Shown in pieces: positions 48,487 to 60,146 of a stretch of DNA of 64,000 bases. Below the pieces are notes generated by a model. It had not been told where the DNA came from and ran no database searches. It worked only from the letters and a program-made list of their open reading frames with translations. Made by a program: the position numbers and the translations under genes. Source of the DNA: Mangifera indica (lineage: Eukaryota > Streptophyta > Magnoliopsida > Sapindales > Anacardiaceae); assembly GCF_011075055.1 (NCBI RefSeq), contig NW_025401168.1, positions 5,001-69,000 on the forward strand, in the 5' to 3' direction. Within the stretch, counting starts at the first letter, position 1. Each line of letters starts with the position of its first letter.

Positions 48487-51400
48487 TTACATACTCTTGA
48501 TTTTGTTTTGGAAAAATGGATGAAGAGAATGAACTCCTTCCACGTATAGAGGTGTCTGCATTTCAATCAAGCGAGAGACCTACATTGACAACTTGTTTCT
48601 GTTAACTAAATATATGATCAATTTTATGTTTAACATATGTTTTTGGCATAAAGGCTATATATATAACAATTTCTTGTTAACCAGTAAATATTATGAATCA
48701 TCAGATAGGTACACAGTAAGGAATCACTGATAAAGAAACATGATGCTTTTGTGCTTAATATAAAAAAACACTGACCAAGCAAGCCACGGTATCATTGTTC
48801 AAATGTTAAAAAGAAATATTTTTTGGATCAGCTCAACAAACATATTTTCTTAAGAGAGGGGTGAGGGCACCAACAAACAAAACAATATTTGAGAAAAGGA
48901 GAACTCTACTTACTGCTCGGCGGAAGGCAAACATCTCTTCTTGTCCAGATAGCATGGAAATTATACCAGTGGGTGAACCCCCTGAACTCACAGAGCCTTC
49001 TGCCAAAACATTTCGGCGAAGTTTCCCTCCCTCTATCTCTGTTTCAAACTGGAAACTGAAATTCAAGTGGAGATGCCCATGTTAGTCATATACATATGAA
49101 TTCAGAACCCCTAGATTTTGAAAATTCTTGAGGTGCATTCATAAACATTTATAAAAAAGGAAAATATGTAACATTGCCAAATTGCAACTCAGTCTAAAAA
49201 TCAAAATTCTTCATTTTTACATCTACAGGAAGAAGTAATAATTACAGAATTAAAAGCCACAGTTGAAAAACAATTTATTGAGATCCAGAAACATTTAGGC
49301 AGAGTATTCTATGCAGATGAGAAACAAATGATTATAAAGCCACCTGGTATAGAATAAAATACCTACCTTTCCAAATCAAAAAGTGTACCCTCTTCAGTTC
49401 CTTGAAATAAATCATCAATAGAAGAAGCTGCAGAACAGACGAGGCAGCAATGATAGTTGTATAGCTCATCAATTAGGGTGATAAACCTACGTGCCTGAAA
49501 GTGAAGCATGTTAATATCAGCAACAACAAGAATGAAATTAACTGTAAGTCAATCATAGTTGATCATAGGAATTGAAACAAGATTCCAAATCTATAGAAGT
49601 ACTTAAAGTAGAAAGCAGTTTCTGCAATGGAACTCCCAAATACTGTTCCTTAGCTCATTTATATCAAATATCCAACACCAAGCTTGGCGCTTGAAGCATT
49701 AAAATGTTGCTAACATACCTTGTCACGAATTCGCATACTCATTACTGGAATGTCAGAGATGAAAACAGTGTGATAGTTTTGTGCTACTGCAATGTAATCT
49801 GCTGCACCTAACTGACATTGGACAATAAAGTTAATAACACCATACAGGAAAGGTAAAGTGAGCAAACCACAAACAAGCCTAGGCTAAAGAAAAAAGGAAA
49901 AGAAATTGTCAAATAATTCAAATGCCTTGCCATCTTCTAAAGTCACCAAAAGAAGAGTCTGATGAGCTTTTGAGATATTAAGCTCACCTAAGATGTTAAA
50001 AAACCTGGCAGATAAAAGTTATCAATTTAGCAAGTAAATGAATAAACAAAAAGATTAGTAATAAAATGAGGATTTATACACAGAAAAACACACACACCCA
50101 TATATATGAAGATGTGTGGACAGTGTGGCTATATACAGCAATTAACTTATAAATGATTTGTTGACCATATAGAAAAAGTATGAACAAAAATCACAAATTC
50201 ATACAAAAGGGCAAGTCTATTACCGGGCGACTACATAGATACTCGAATGTTAAGCGTGCCACTCCATTACAGCTTTGAGGAACTTCCAATGTTCTGGTTG
50301 AGAACAAAAAAGTGTACTTTAATTTGGGAAGAGTAAATTGATTAAATTTGTGTATTTAAGACTGAAAAGTACCTCCCAAACATCACCGGGATGGTATAGG
50401 ACGTGATTTTTCCTCCCAACTGGTTTGTGACTTGCTCCCACATTGTCTCAAATGCCGTCAGAGCACCACCATCCAAGGGCCAGAAGTAGTGGACCTGCAT
50501 ATATGAGACGATAATCTCAAAAACTAAACGGACAGCAATAGCATCCTCAGACAATTGTCAAAAACTGGAACCTGACTTTTTATTTCTCAAAGTTATATTA
50601 CACTGGGAAAGAAAAAATTAAAGCATGATTACAAGCTAAGATTTAGATACTCCAACCAGAAAAAGCTTGGAAATTTAACGAAAATGTTTCCATATGTAGT
50701 CTTAATCTTTCAAAATCTTTTTTTCATATTTCACTGAACTATCATGATATAGAGGACTTGAGTTCTTCCTAAATCTAAGTAAATGACGGAAAATTAAGAC
50801 CGAGAAAAGCTATCTAGATAGTTCTCATTTGGCCTCCAAAAGGTTGAACATGAAAGGTTGTGGAAGATATTAAAATCTATACAAAATCAACTGGTGTTAT
50901 GATGTCAAGATAATTCTTAGACTAAAAATCTTGATGGTAGATAACAGATAAAGAAGAAACCAACCATGATAATATCTCACCTGGTCCATACATCTTTGTG
51001 CTATAAGGCGACGGTAATCGATTTCACTTCCAATTGCAATAATCTCACAATGCTTCTCCAATTTTGAAACAAATTTTTGAAATAACTCCCACTGCATCCC
51101 ATCCTGCATGAGAAGGATTTTTTCTGAAACCTGTTGTAATGTTTCTATGCATTGTGTATGTGAAATAACCACTACATCCAATAGCATACACTTAATGACA
51201 AGGACCAACAATAATACTATTTAACCTTAAAAATGGATCAGACATACAAACCACATACACAACTTATCATAACAGTAAATAAAACAGGGGGATTCGATGA
51301 CAACAAACTCAATTTATTGAAATTTTATCAACATAATGGGGAATTTGAATGCAAGTTCTGGTCAATTAAGCTCTTGCATTCATCAACATCAATCAGCAAC

Positions 51401-54400
51401 ATACCTGATTTAAATCATGTGGTGCTCTGTTACTCGTGGCCACAAGAACAGTTCCAGTACTCAACAATCTGCTCAAAATTCCGGATAAGGCTACAATAGC
51501 GAACACATCCACAGTCTGTACTAGAAAGCAAAACATTTATGTCATGAAGAGTTGCCAATTCCATAAGCTGGTTCCTTTAGCAACAGGTTCTGGATAGTGA
51601 TAAACAATAGTGAATATTCCCACATAATACTAATTCATCTTTTGGAAAATGCAGAGAGTTCTTGGCTATCACTATGTCAGGGTAATATCAAAGTGAAATA
51701 GCATGCTGTTTTGTACAGTGACAACCCTGGTCTTGGTCATCAGCAGAGCTCTGCCTTAATATGACCTCTAGAACATGGATTTTTGCAAACAAATTACAGA
51801 CAGCTACAGGAAGGATCTCATCACTGAACTTCAGAGTAAGGAATAAACCCATATATATTTGATTGCGAAATGTAAAAGTGTTAACATATGATACCTGAGC
51901 AATAGATTTGCATTGAAGCAAGAGTGCAAAAGGACATTACAAATGTGAAGTCAATGACATAAATGAAAACCAGACCCTTTATAAATGTATCATCACCTGT
52001 ATCTCATCAAAACAAAGAATGCTGGCCCCTCTTTGATCTGCATGCCACTCCATAAGAAACTTATCAGCTACCGCAGGAAGAATATCTTTCATCTGAACAT
52101 CCTGCTTATATCTTTCTTCTGCAGCTACCCATTCCTTAACTTTCATATCGAATGGAAGACTCGTAATCCAACTAGATATGTTAGATTGCAAAGACTTTTC
52201 CTCCACTTGATTTTTCCAGAACTGGTGCATATGTTCATTAATTTTGAGCATAGCCTGCTAAAACATACTTTTAATAAATGGAATCAAGTGCACATTACAT
52301 ATACTGCCACCTATTAATAGCATGCAAAGAAAATTTAAAATCCTAAGAATTACCATCAAAGGACAGCAATCTCATACTGTAGGGAAAAAAACCTTTTTAG
52401 TAAAAATGTATATTCTTTCATTTATCAAAATAAATTTAAATTTATATCTGAATGCAAGGAACTTTCAGGATTTCAGCAAAATAATCAAGAGTTTACCTCA
52501 TGAAAATGAAACCTTCGTCGATGTTTAACAATTCTTTGAGTGCCACAATAAAACATGTCCATAAGCATGGTTTTGCCTGCATGGAACAATTTCTTTAGTT
52601 TATTATATTCTTGTGAATATGCACATTCATAAGTCAACAAGATTAAATGAAAAGCTCAGAAATAGATTTAAAAGCAACTAGCAATCTCCACTGCAAATGA
52701 TTTATTTGAATGACAACAAAAAATGATTTATGGAACAATACCATGTTATCAGATCAGAAACCAATTCTTTCATATTGTCCAATGTGTAATTAAGTATTAT
52801 ATCTTGTATGCCCAGGCTTCAAAAATAAGCGCAAAAAAGATCCACCAACATACCACTTCCAACATTGCCATATATATATACTCCTTTCGGGGCTGGAGGA
52901 GCAGTTGGACGCCGACCAACAAGAGAATCCAACTTCCTTTCTCGGTTAAGGTATGAAACCCATTTACCCACTCCTGATTCTACATTTCTAGGTTTTTTCC
53001 TGAATCAAAAGAGGTTCCATTTAATCAGACAAGGCAACATTAGAACTTCTACTTACCAAAAAAAAGCCATTAAAACTTCTCCAGTGTTGATATCAACTTT
53101 GTTTCAATATCCTCAAGAAAAATCACCAAAGATGCATATCTTTAATATTGAAAAGCCCATGGCCATAGAATATAGAAAGCATCCATGATAATTTCTGAGG
53201 TTTCCTAATCTTTGGCAGTATTTGCTATAGTTTATTTAGGAAGTTAAAAACTGATTTAACAGCATATTAATTTTTGGGAATCTTGCCTCTAGTAAGGGAA
53301 ACAGAAGAGACCAATTAACTCAGTCAAAACGAATAATTTCAGCTAATTCTATGCTGTAGTTTTTCTTGAATTAACTCAATGATATTTATTCTTGATTACA
53401 TCCATGCACAAAAAGTACGGAGTCATCAAAATATGCAACAATATTACTATGCTCTACCCAAATATAAACATATATTTTATATTAAACTGGAGGGTTGGTC
53501 AAAAACATGTCATGACAGAACCAGAAATGCCTCACCAAAGCATCAATCTTTCCAATATTTGATTCCTATTCTTGTTTACTGAACCCAACAGATCTCCCTG
53601 CTGCTTTAGCTCAGCTTCCTCCATCAATAGCTTGCGCCTCTCATACTCTCTTTTTTTCTCCCAGTTGGCTAGGTTTACCTAAAAAAAAGCAAAGAGAGGA
53701 TGCAAATCATGTGAAAAATCATAATGGTGGTCAAAGAATAACAAGAACACCAAATCCGGCACTCAATGCAACACAGATAATCACATGATATTCCTCCATA
53801 TATTTTTCATATTGTTCTAATCTCCCAAGCAAATTCTCTAATGCCAAAGCAATCCTTTCCTGGTTAGGATCCCGCCGCAGCTTCCCCTCCTCAATCAGTT
53901 TTCTGTACTGCATTAGTGGTCCTGAGAGATAAAATCTTAAACCATATTAACGAAGATACCATGGAAAATTCAACAACCGCCATCATTTTTGTCTAGTGAA
54001 TATGCCATTCATCAAAGAAGTGGAACTTAAAAAAAAAAAAAAAAGAATCCCCTGATCAAAGGAATCGATTCAGGAATTCACTTTGTAAATTATACAAGCC
54101 ACTAAAATAATTGACCAGATTACATGTTGAACTAGGTAAGTAAGAAGTTACGTTAAGTAGCTACGCAGTTAAAAACTACAGATTTCTTTTTCTTCAAAGT
54201 TCAATGGATCAAGAAATTCATGTCTCTTCTATTCTCAATTTTGCTCGAAGAAACATTAAAACTCAAATTATTGACACCAATAATATTTACATTCCCAAGA
54301 CAAACTCTTTTCGCATATACTTATTATCATCATCCAGCGTGATTCACATCATCACAAAATTTGATTTTCATAAAAAAAAAAAAAAACCTTCGCATTAACT

Positions 54401-54554
54401 AGCATATAATAAGAGGCCAGGTACCTGGAGGCTTTGGAGATAAAAGGCGAGAATAAGAGCGAAGCACATTTATGCCAACCTTCTTATTATAAGTTCCCCT
54501 TTGGATGTACAATCCTAGATAGAGTAACGAAGCCATCGAAGAAAATTTTCTCAT
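48487..54554 (-). CDS. AFG1-like (LACE1/ZapE family) AAA+ ATPase, probably mitochondrial
   Basis: AFG1-family ATPases act in mitochondrial protein quality control, for example turnover of respiratory subunits. Minus-strand exons: 54554-54425, 53921-53785, 53678-53585, 52999-52854, 52576-52497, 52254-51997, 51515-51405, 51103-50981, 50494-50373, 50293-50224, 49811-49719, 49494-49367, 49055-48914, 48579-48487. Walker A GNVGSGKT spans the exon 4/5 junction. HRRRFHFHEAML follows, then Walker B ILCFDEIQ (end of exon 6), sensor-like VATSNRAP (exon 7), KHCEIIAIGSEIDYRRL, VHYFWPLD, IPVMFGR, RPLGAADYIAVAQNYHTVFISDIP, and the tail SRLIEMQTPLYVEGVHSLHPFF. About 575 residues. The N-terminus (MRKFSSMASLLYLG..., basic, no acids) fits a mitochondrial presequence. 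All junctions are in phase except exon 3 to exon 4, which is off by one base. Confidence 0.9.
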
Positions 54555-54904
54555 TTTCTTTTTCAGAGCTACGACTGTGATTTCAGTTTCCAAATTGTCG
54601 TCCAGAAAACGGAGGGAGGTTGATTGAGAGGTGACGTGGCTGCTTCTATTATCACCACGCGGAGCAACGTTGGAGCACTGTTGACGTGGACAGCAAAGTA
54701 ACTGTTTGAATCTACCCTCGGCATCCGCAATAAAAGAAAACGCTCCGGGTAAATGTCATGCACCTCCCTTGAAGTTTCAAAAATGAAACTTATGTCCCTT
54801 GCTTGATCGGGTGTACTCTTTCGCACCCCAATCATTACTTCAACTTCAAGGGGCAACAAAAGAGCAGCAGAGCAGAGCTGCCTATCTCTCCTCCGTTCTT
54901 GCAA
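54555..54904. promoter_or_regulatory. Short divergent region between AFG1-like gene and PPR pseudogene
   Basis: Only about 350 bases separate the AFG1-like start codon from the first PPR-like sequence on the other strand, so this probably was a bidirectional promoter. The open minus-strand frame across it (54569-54904) shows no domain. No clear TATA box. Confidence 0.4.
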
Positions 54905-56498
54905 TAGCCTCTCAAAACTGACCCAAGTCTATACCACATTATCGAATTGGGTCTCCATAACAACCCATCAGTTCTTACCAAGTTTACTTCCACATCCTCC
55001 CATCTAAACGTTATAGATTACGCTTCATCTTTTGCATTTTCACCCAAATACGATATCGTATTTTCAATCCACTACTATTTAACACTGTAATAAGAGCTTA
55101 TGCTCAAACTAACAAGTTCAAGGCAAATTTTTTACTTTTACAAGCCTATGCTCGAATTTGGAGTTTTTCCCAATAAATTCACGTACCCATTTGTTCTTAA
55201 GGCCTGTGCTGGTTTTGAGGACCTGAATTTCGGCATGTCTACACATGGGTTGGTGTTGAAGTTCCGTTTTGGTGATAATATCAATGTACACAACACTTTT
55301 GTTCACATGTATGGTTGCTGAAAAGGAGGCTTCGAGTTTGCTGGTAAGGTATTTGATGAAATGTCAAAGTTTGACTCTGTTTCGTGAAGTGCGATGATTG
55401 GTGGGTACGCACGTTTGGTTTTGTCAACTAAGGCCATAGGTTTGTTCAGGAAGATGCAGATTTGTATTGTTTGTCCAGATGAGATCACTGTGGTTTCAGT
55501 TTTGTCTGCGTGTACGACTTAGAAGCACGTGACTTTCTCAGTGGATTGGATATTTTATTTAGAAAGAGAGGCTAAAAAACGCGTGGAGTTATGTAATGCG
55601 CTTATTGACGTGTTTGCTAAGTGTGGTGATGTTGATGAAGCTTCGAAGTTGTTTAGAAACGTGAACTAGAGAACTATTGTTTCATGGACTTCTGTGATTG
55701 TTGGGGTGGCAAGGGACGGTCATGGTTTCGAAGCTATGGCTTTGTTTGAGGAGATGATAGAAGCTGGAGTGGCTCCTGACCTTTGTTGGATTGCTCTCTG
55801 CTTGTAATCATTCCGGATTAGTTGACAAAGGAAGAGAGTATTATGATTTATTGAAAAAAGATTTTGGCATAATACCTAAAATTGAACACTTTGGAAGCAT
55901 GGTAGATATATTACGCAGAGCTGGATTAGTTCAAGAGGCATATGAGTTTGGCCAAGAGATGCTCATTGAACCAAACCCAGTTGTTTGCCCAACCTTGATT
56001 AGAGCTTATTGCGCCTGCGTGAAATCAAGCCTGGGGAGAGTATCACCAAATGGTTAACCGGAAATGAAACCTATGCACAAATCTGATTATGTACTACTTT
56101 CCAACATATACACAAAAATGCTCCTTTGGGGAAGAAATCAATATCAGGGAGGTGATGGACAGAAGGGGGATGAGGAAGATCCCTGGGGGCACTATTATTG
56201 AACTGAATAACGAAATTTATGAATTTGTTGCCGGGGATAAATCTCATGATCAATACAAAGATATATATGAGATTTTAGATGAAATGGGTAGAGAGATGAA
56301 GGCAGCTGGATGTGTTCTTTCTACATTGGCGGTGTTACTGCACATTAATGAGGAAGACAAGGAAGATGCCTCCTGATTTTCATTTATTCTGCCATTAATT
56401 TCACCTATAAGACTTATAATCGAGAAATAGTGGTGAGGGACCAAAATCGATTCCACTATTTCAAGGATGGATTATGCTCCTATAGAAATTTCTGGTGA
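54905..56498 (+). pseudogene. PPR protein pseudogene, DYW class
   Basis: Read across stops and frameshifts, the + strand gives an almost full PLS-type pentatricopeptide-repeat protein. PPR proteins bind organelle RNA and DYW forms act in C-to-U editing. Recognisable parts are FNTVIRAYAQTN, GVFPNKFTYPFVLKACAG, KVFDEMSKFDSVS, CNALIDVFAKCGDVDEA, RTIVSWTSVIVG, a LLSACNHSGLVDKGREYYDLL repeat near 55790, the E/E+ segment GTIIELNNEIYEFVAGDKSH (56189-56250), and a remnant DYW tail (YNREIVVRD...FKDGLCSYRNFW) ending at 56498. Disabling changes include TGA at 55319, TGA at 55385 replacing the tryptophan of SVSWSAMI, a stop in 'AACTAGAGA' near 55667, frameshifts near 55780 and 56090, and loss of most of the DYW zinc-binding core between 56376 and 56410. 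No intron is evident, as expected for this family. Confidence 0.9.
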
Positions 56499-57003
56499 CA
56501 AACCGATAATCAATTTCAGGATTATTGTTCCATCTACTTATTCCACGATTGTCTTGTCTAGTTAAAAAATCTTATGATGCCCACTGAGGTTTTCATCGTG
56601 CTTTCAACTCCAACTCATGATGATTCACTGTCACGGATTATGGTACCAAAGTTTGGGTTAGATGGAAGCTTTGTCAATTCTGTGCAACTCTTGTCCTCTA
56701 ATTTTGATCAACCTAGCTGAATATGTAGACATGGCATGCCATGGATCATCTGAAAGTCATAGCAGGTGCATACAGTGCCCCTTTTTAGGGACAATTATAG
56801 CGATACTGTTTCTGGCAGGAGTTCATCAACATATAATCACATTATGCTTCATTTGTCTTATCTTTTGGAAAAGAGTTGTTGTAGGATGGAAAAAGAGATT
56901 ATGGTGCTTCTGGTACAGCTACGCCAAAGGATCACTTGAAGTCTTTAGATTGTGGCCTGCTTTGTTGGCAATGTATTAGATTTGATACTGTTCAATGTAA
57001 TTT
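56499..57003. other. Intergenic, no gene recognised
   Basis: Moderate AT content. The + frame at 56662-56979 contains hydrophobic stretches but no recognisable domain. Confidence 0.4.
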
Positions 57004-57503
57004 GTCAAGGGGTAATTTTGGCAGGCACAACACGGGGTTGTCGCAGCGTAACAATCAGGTGCACCGCAGCAGGAATGCGGGTTCAGCATGTCATTGTGTG
57101 AATGCAGATTCAGCCCTGCAGTGTGATCACGAGTCCAGGCAAACAACAGCACAGGGGGTGCGTGCTGCACAGCAGGCCGCAAGCGTAGCTCGGGAGCACG
57201 CACATGCGGGAGTAGCAAACAGGCCAGTCAAGGGGCTAGGGTCCAATTCAGGACAAATGGGCAAAAGACTTGTAACAGAGTGTTAGGGAGTCAACCCTAA
57301 CCATCCAGCAACCAAGGAAGGGTCTAGGCTAGGGGGAGAGACAGCGCAAACAACCCAGTCCAGTAGTTCATTGTTCTAGCAATGTGGGAGGTAGTCCAAC
57401 TGTCAAGGGGCCAACTTGCAGGACATAATGATGCGCATGCAGAGACAAGCAACAGGGGTACGACCAAGAATCAACAGTGTGCGGGAAGTGGAAGCCATGC
57501 AGG
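57004..57503. repeat. GC-richer block, possible retroelement fragment
   Basis: A 500-base island clearly richer in G and C than its surroundings, full of CAGCA, GCACGC and GGGG words. A small palindrome GTTAGGG/CCCTAAC sits at 57281-57300. It directly abuts the end of an LTR-like sequence at 57504. Base composition suggests an inserted segment, but I cannot identify it. Confidence 0.35.
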
Positions 57504-57752
57504 GTTGCATTCTTGGGCCAATAACTTAGTCTACTGTTAAAATATTCTCTACTTTGAACACATTGTCTATTATGACTTATAGGGTTTACAATCCAAAATG
57601 TGTCTTTACAACTTAAAGAGCTCACAAACTATTAAATTGATCAAATTTTTTCACCTCTAACCAATGTGGGATACATAGACAGAGTACAGGCAGATCTAAC
57701 ATTTTTTCCGTGTTTTACTGATGTGAGATTTGTCTAAGAGAATCACATATAC
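57504..57752 (-). mobile_element. Solo or truncated LTR, TRIM family, minus orientation
   Basis: The reverse complement aligns along its whole length with the two LTRs at 60147-60402 and 60487-60730. Shared words include TTAGACAAAT, TGTATCCCACAT, AGTTTGTGAG, TTTTGAGTT/TTTTGGATTGTAAA and GACAATATTTT. A purine run (AAGGGGG, minus strand) lies just outside its 5' end, as a polypurine tract would beside a 3' LTR. Confidence 0.65.
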
Positions 57753-57836
57753 CCCCTTACAGGACTTGGTAATACCCTCATGTATGTTCGAGGGGCAATT
57801 ATGCTTTTTGACCCTGTTTTGAGATACTTCTCATTT

Positions 57837-57838
<2 letters not shown>

Positions 57839-57877
<39 letters not shown>
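57839..57877. repeat. (TA)n microsatellite, about 18 units
   Basis: A TA dinucleotide run followed by an A/G-rich AAAAAGAAAAAG tract. Confidence 0.95.
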
Positions 57878-57880
<3 letters not shown>

Positions 57881-58420
57881 CAAAAAGAAAAAGAAAAAGA
57901 AAAAGAGATAAAGAGAAAAGTCAAAAAAGGCACCTTTACACTTTTTCCATCATTTTCCCGTCCCTTCCAGAAAAAGCAGCCTTCTTCATGTTTTTTTTTT
58001 TGCTTTTTGAAGAAAAAGGAAGGATTTAAAGGAGTTTTAGAAGACAAGTAAGGAAAGAAAAAAAAATGAAGCACTTTGGAAGTCTTGGTAACCAAAAGAT
58101 CTATTCATTTTCCCTTTACCTATGCTTACATATGTATTGGATGCATGTTATATAAATATGTTAGTATGTTTTGGTGTTGATTTAAGGTGATTTTGGTGAT
58201 AAAGGAAGCAAGACAAGAAAAAGGAAGTCAATTTGCAAAAAATTGGCTTGAAATAAGGTAAAAGGTATCATCCTTGATATATTGCATGTTTTAGGCTTTT
58301 GGTTCCTTGGATTTATGTTATAAATGATGATTTTGAAGTTGAAAAATATTGTTTTGCCATTTGGGGTGTCTATGTGTGTAATTTTGTTGATGGCAGAGAG
58401 TTGGACAATATTTACAGTTT

Positions 58421-58990
58421 TGCCACTGAGTTCGTCTCATGTTTTGACTACCTTATCTTATGAATCATGAGTGCTATTATAGCTTGTTGGAAAGCTCTTT
58501 GAATCCTCTTTCCAATGATATATAGTTTGTATGAATTAGAGATCATTTGAACTATTAAATATTGTATGAACCAAAATGACTATTTTACCAAATAATCAGG
58601 GAAGACAGTTTTTGTCACTGATTTCATCCCACGTTTTGACTGTCTTATCTAATGAGTAATGAGTGCTATTATATCTTGTTAGAAAGCTCTTTGAATTCTC
58701 TTTTCAATGATATATAACTTGTATGAATTGGGGATCATTTGGACTGTTAAATATTGTATGAACCACAACAACTACTTTACCAAATAAACAGAGGAGGCAG
58801 TTTTTGCCACTGATTTCATCTCACGTTTTGACTGTCTTATCTAATGAATTATGAGTGCTATTATAGCTTGTTGGAAAGCTCTTTGAATCCTCTTTTCAAC
58901 GATATATAATTTGTATGAATTAGAAACCGTTTAGATTGTGAAATTGTATGAAAACTAAGGCTACCCTGTCAAATGAACAGTGTTGTGAAC
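58421..58990 (+). repeat. 192-bp tandem repeat, about three copies
   Basis: Units start at 58421, 58613 and 58805, exactly 192 bases apart, each beginning TGCCACTG or TGTCACTG after a CAGTTTT lead-in. Each continues with GTTTTGACT, TATCTTATGAAT, GTGCTATTATA, TTGTTGGAAAGCTCTTTGAATCCTC, GATATATAATTTGTATGAATT and TATGAACCAAAATGACTA. Divergence between units is modest (roughly 10-15% by eye), and the third decays toward its end. Confidence 0.9.
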
Positions 58991-59243
58991 AATATTTCAC
59001 AGTTTTGGAAAGGAAAAGAAAGAAAAGAGAGGAAAGGAAAGGAAAGGAAAGAAAGGGGAGAAAAAGAAAAGAAGAAGAAAAGAAATAAAAGCAAGAAAAA
59101 GAATTTGGGGCTCAAGATTCAGGAGTCGTCCCAGGAGTATGCTCTGGTGAGTTATTAATAGATTTATATGGAAGCAAAATTAGTAAGATATAAGGCCTGC
59201 ATGCATGCTATGAACTATGAGGGGGCACTTTACACTATACTGC

Positions 59244-59336
59244 CCGCAGTAGGGCACGTCCGTAGTAGAACACGTCTGTAGTAGGACATAAACCCACAGT
59301 AGGGTTCGCTCGCAGTAGAACATGCTCGTAGTAGAA
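59244..59336 (+). repeat. Short tandem repeat of about 16-18 bp (CGTAGTAG family)
   Basis: Six consecutive variants of (C)CGCAGTAGGGCACGT / CGTAGTAGAACACGT, each ending in a GTAGTAG- or CAGTAG-like core, just downstream of the 192-bp array and probably part of the same LTR-like sequence. Confidence 0.8.
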
Positions 59337-60003
59337 CTCAATTCAGATTCAGAAATGGTGTAGTGAGAGAAAGGAAGAGAGCTCGAGCTTAGAAAAGTGT
59401 CAAATCTCTATAGTGAGCTTCCAGAAAGTATCAAATAGGCACCAGATGGGACAAAGTATGACCCAAATAGTTACGCATAAACTAGATTATTCCCTCGATT
59501 TCTTATGGGGGTTATGAGTGAGGTTAAGTCCCGAGAGTGAGTTAGAATAGGAAAGGAAATAGTTTACTTAATTCTTTCCCCTTACTGAGTGTTCTTATCA
59601 CTAACTTCCTTTTCTTTCATGATTGCAGGTACAGGTGATTGAGGTAGCTGCGAGGCAAGGTCAGGTTAGCATAGGTAGATCCGACTGAAACAAGTTATCT
59701 TTGGTTTATATTACATGCATACAGTGACATGTTCTTATCGACTTTTGACTTTTTTGAGATGATGGTACAATTGTATATGATTACTCCACGTATTCGGATG
59801 CTTTCAGATGAGTTTTCACATGAGTATATATATCTTTTGTTCGCTTCCAGATTTTCAGTTTTTTTAAAATAATTTCTAAACACTTTTAGTGATGCGTTCA
59901 TGTTAAAGTATTTTAAAAGATAAAAAAAAAAATAGATGCTCCGGATATTAATTCGTAACATTTTTCCTTTGGTGGGTAGTACTTTTAGGGAGAGATGTTA
60001 CAG

Positions 60004-60146
60004 GACTCAACAACCTTGTTGAAGTTTATCCCACCATCGTTCAAGACGACATGTTAAGAGTCGTTCTGATACCATTTATAACACCTTTGGTCCAATAGTT
60101 TGGTCCACTATCAATATATGTTTATCATGGTTTTGTTTCTAAGCTT
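60004..60146. other. Spacer between LTR-like sequence and TRIM element
   Basis: AT-rich sequence containing TATAACACCTTTGGTCC. No gene. Confidence 0.4.

Larger units (their letters stand above)
58130..60003 (+). mobile_element. LTR-like sequence of a Gypsy-type retrotransposon (solo LTR or remnant)
   Basis: The segment contains the TTGGAAAGCTCTTTGAATCCTC motif family, a purine-rich GGAAAAGAAAGA stretch, short tandem CGTAGTAG words, and a 'CTTACTGAGTGTT...CTTTCATGATTGCAGGTACAG' stretch near 59583-59636. It ends ...AGAGATGTTACA at about 60001. These are recurrent in plant Gypsy LTRs. No gag-pol coding sequence is present in the window. The boundaries are approximate. Confidence 0.4.

Noticed and set aside
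54569..54904. Minus-strand frame between AFG1-like gene and PPR pseudogene
   Set aside because: No domain. It overlaps the leader of the AFG1-like gene and the start of the pseudogene.
57799..58095. Minus-strand frame rich in F, S and YI repeats
   Set aside because: Produced by the TA microsatellite and a purine-rich tract.
58973..59158. Lysine/glutamate-rich frame GKERKERKGKERK
   Set aside because: Translation of a GGAAAAGAAAGA purine run within an LTR-like sequence.
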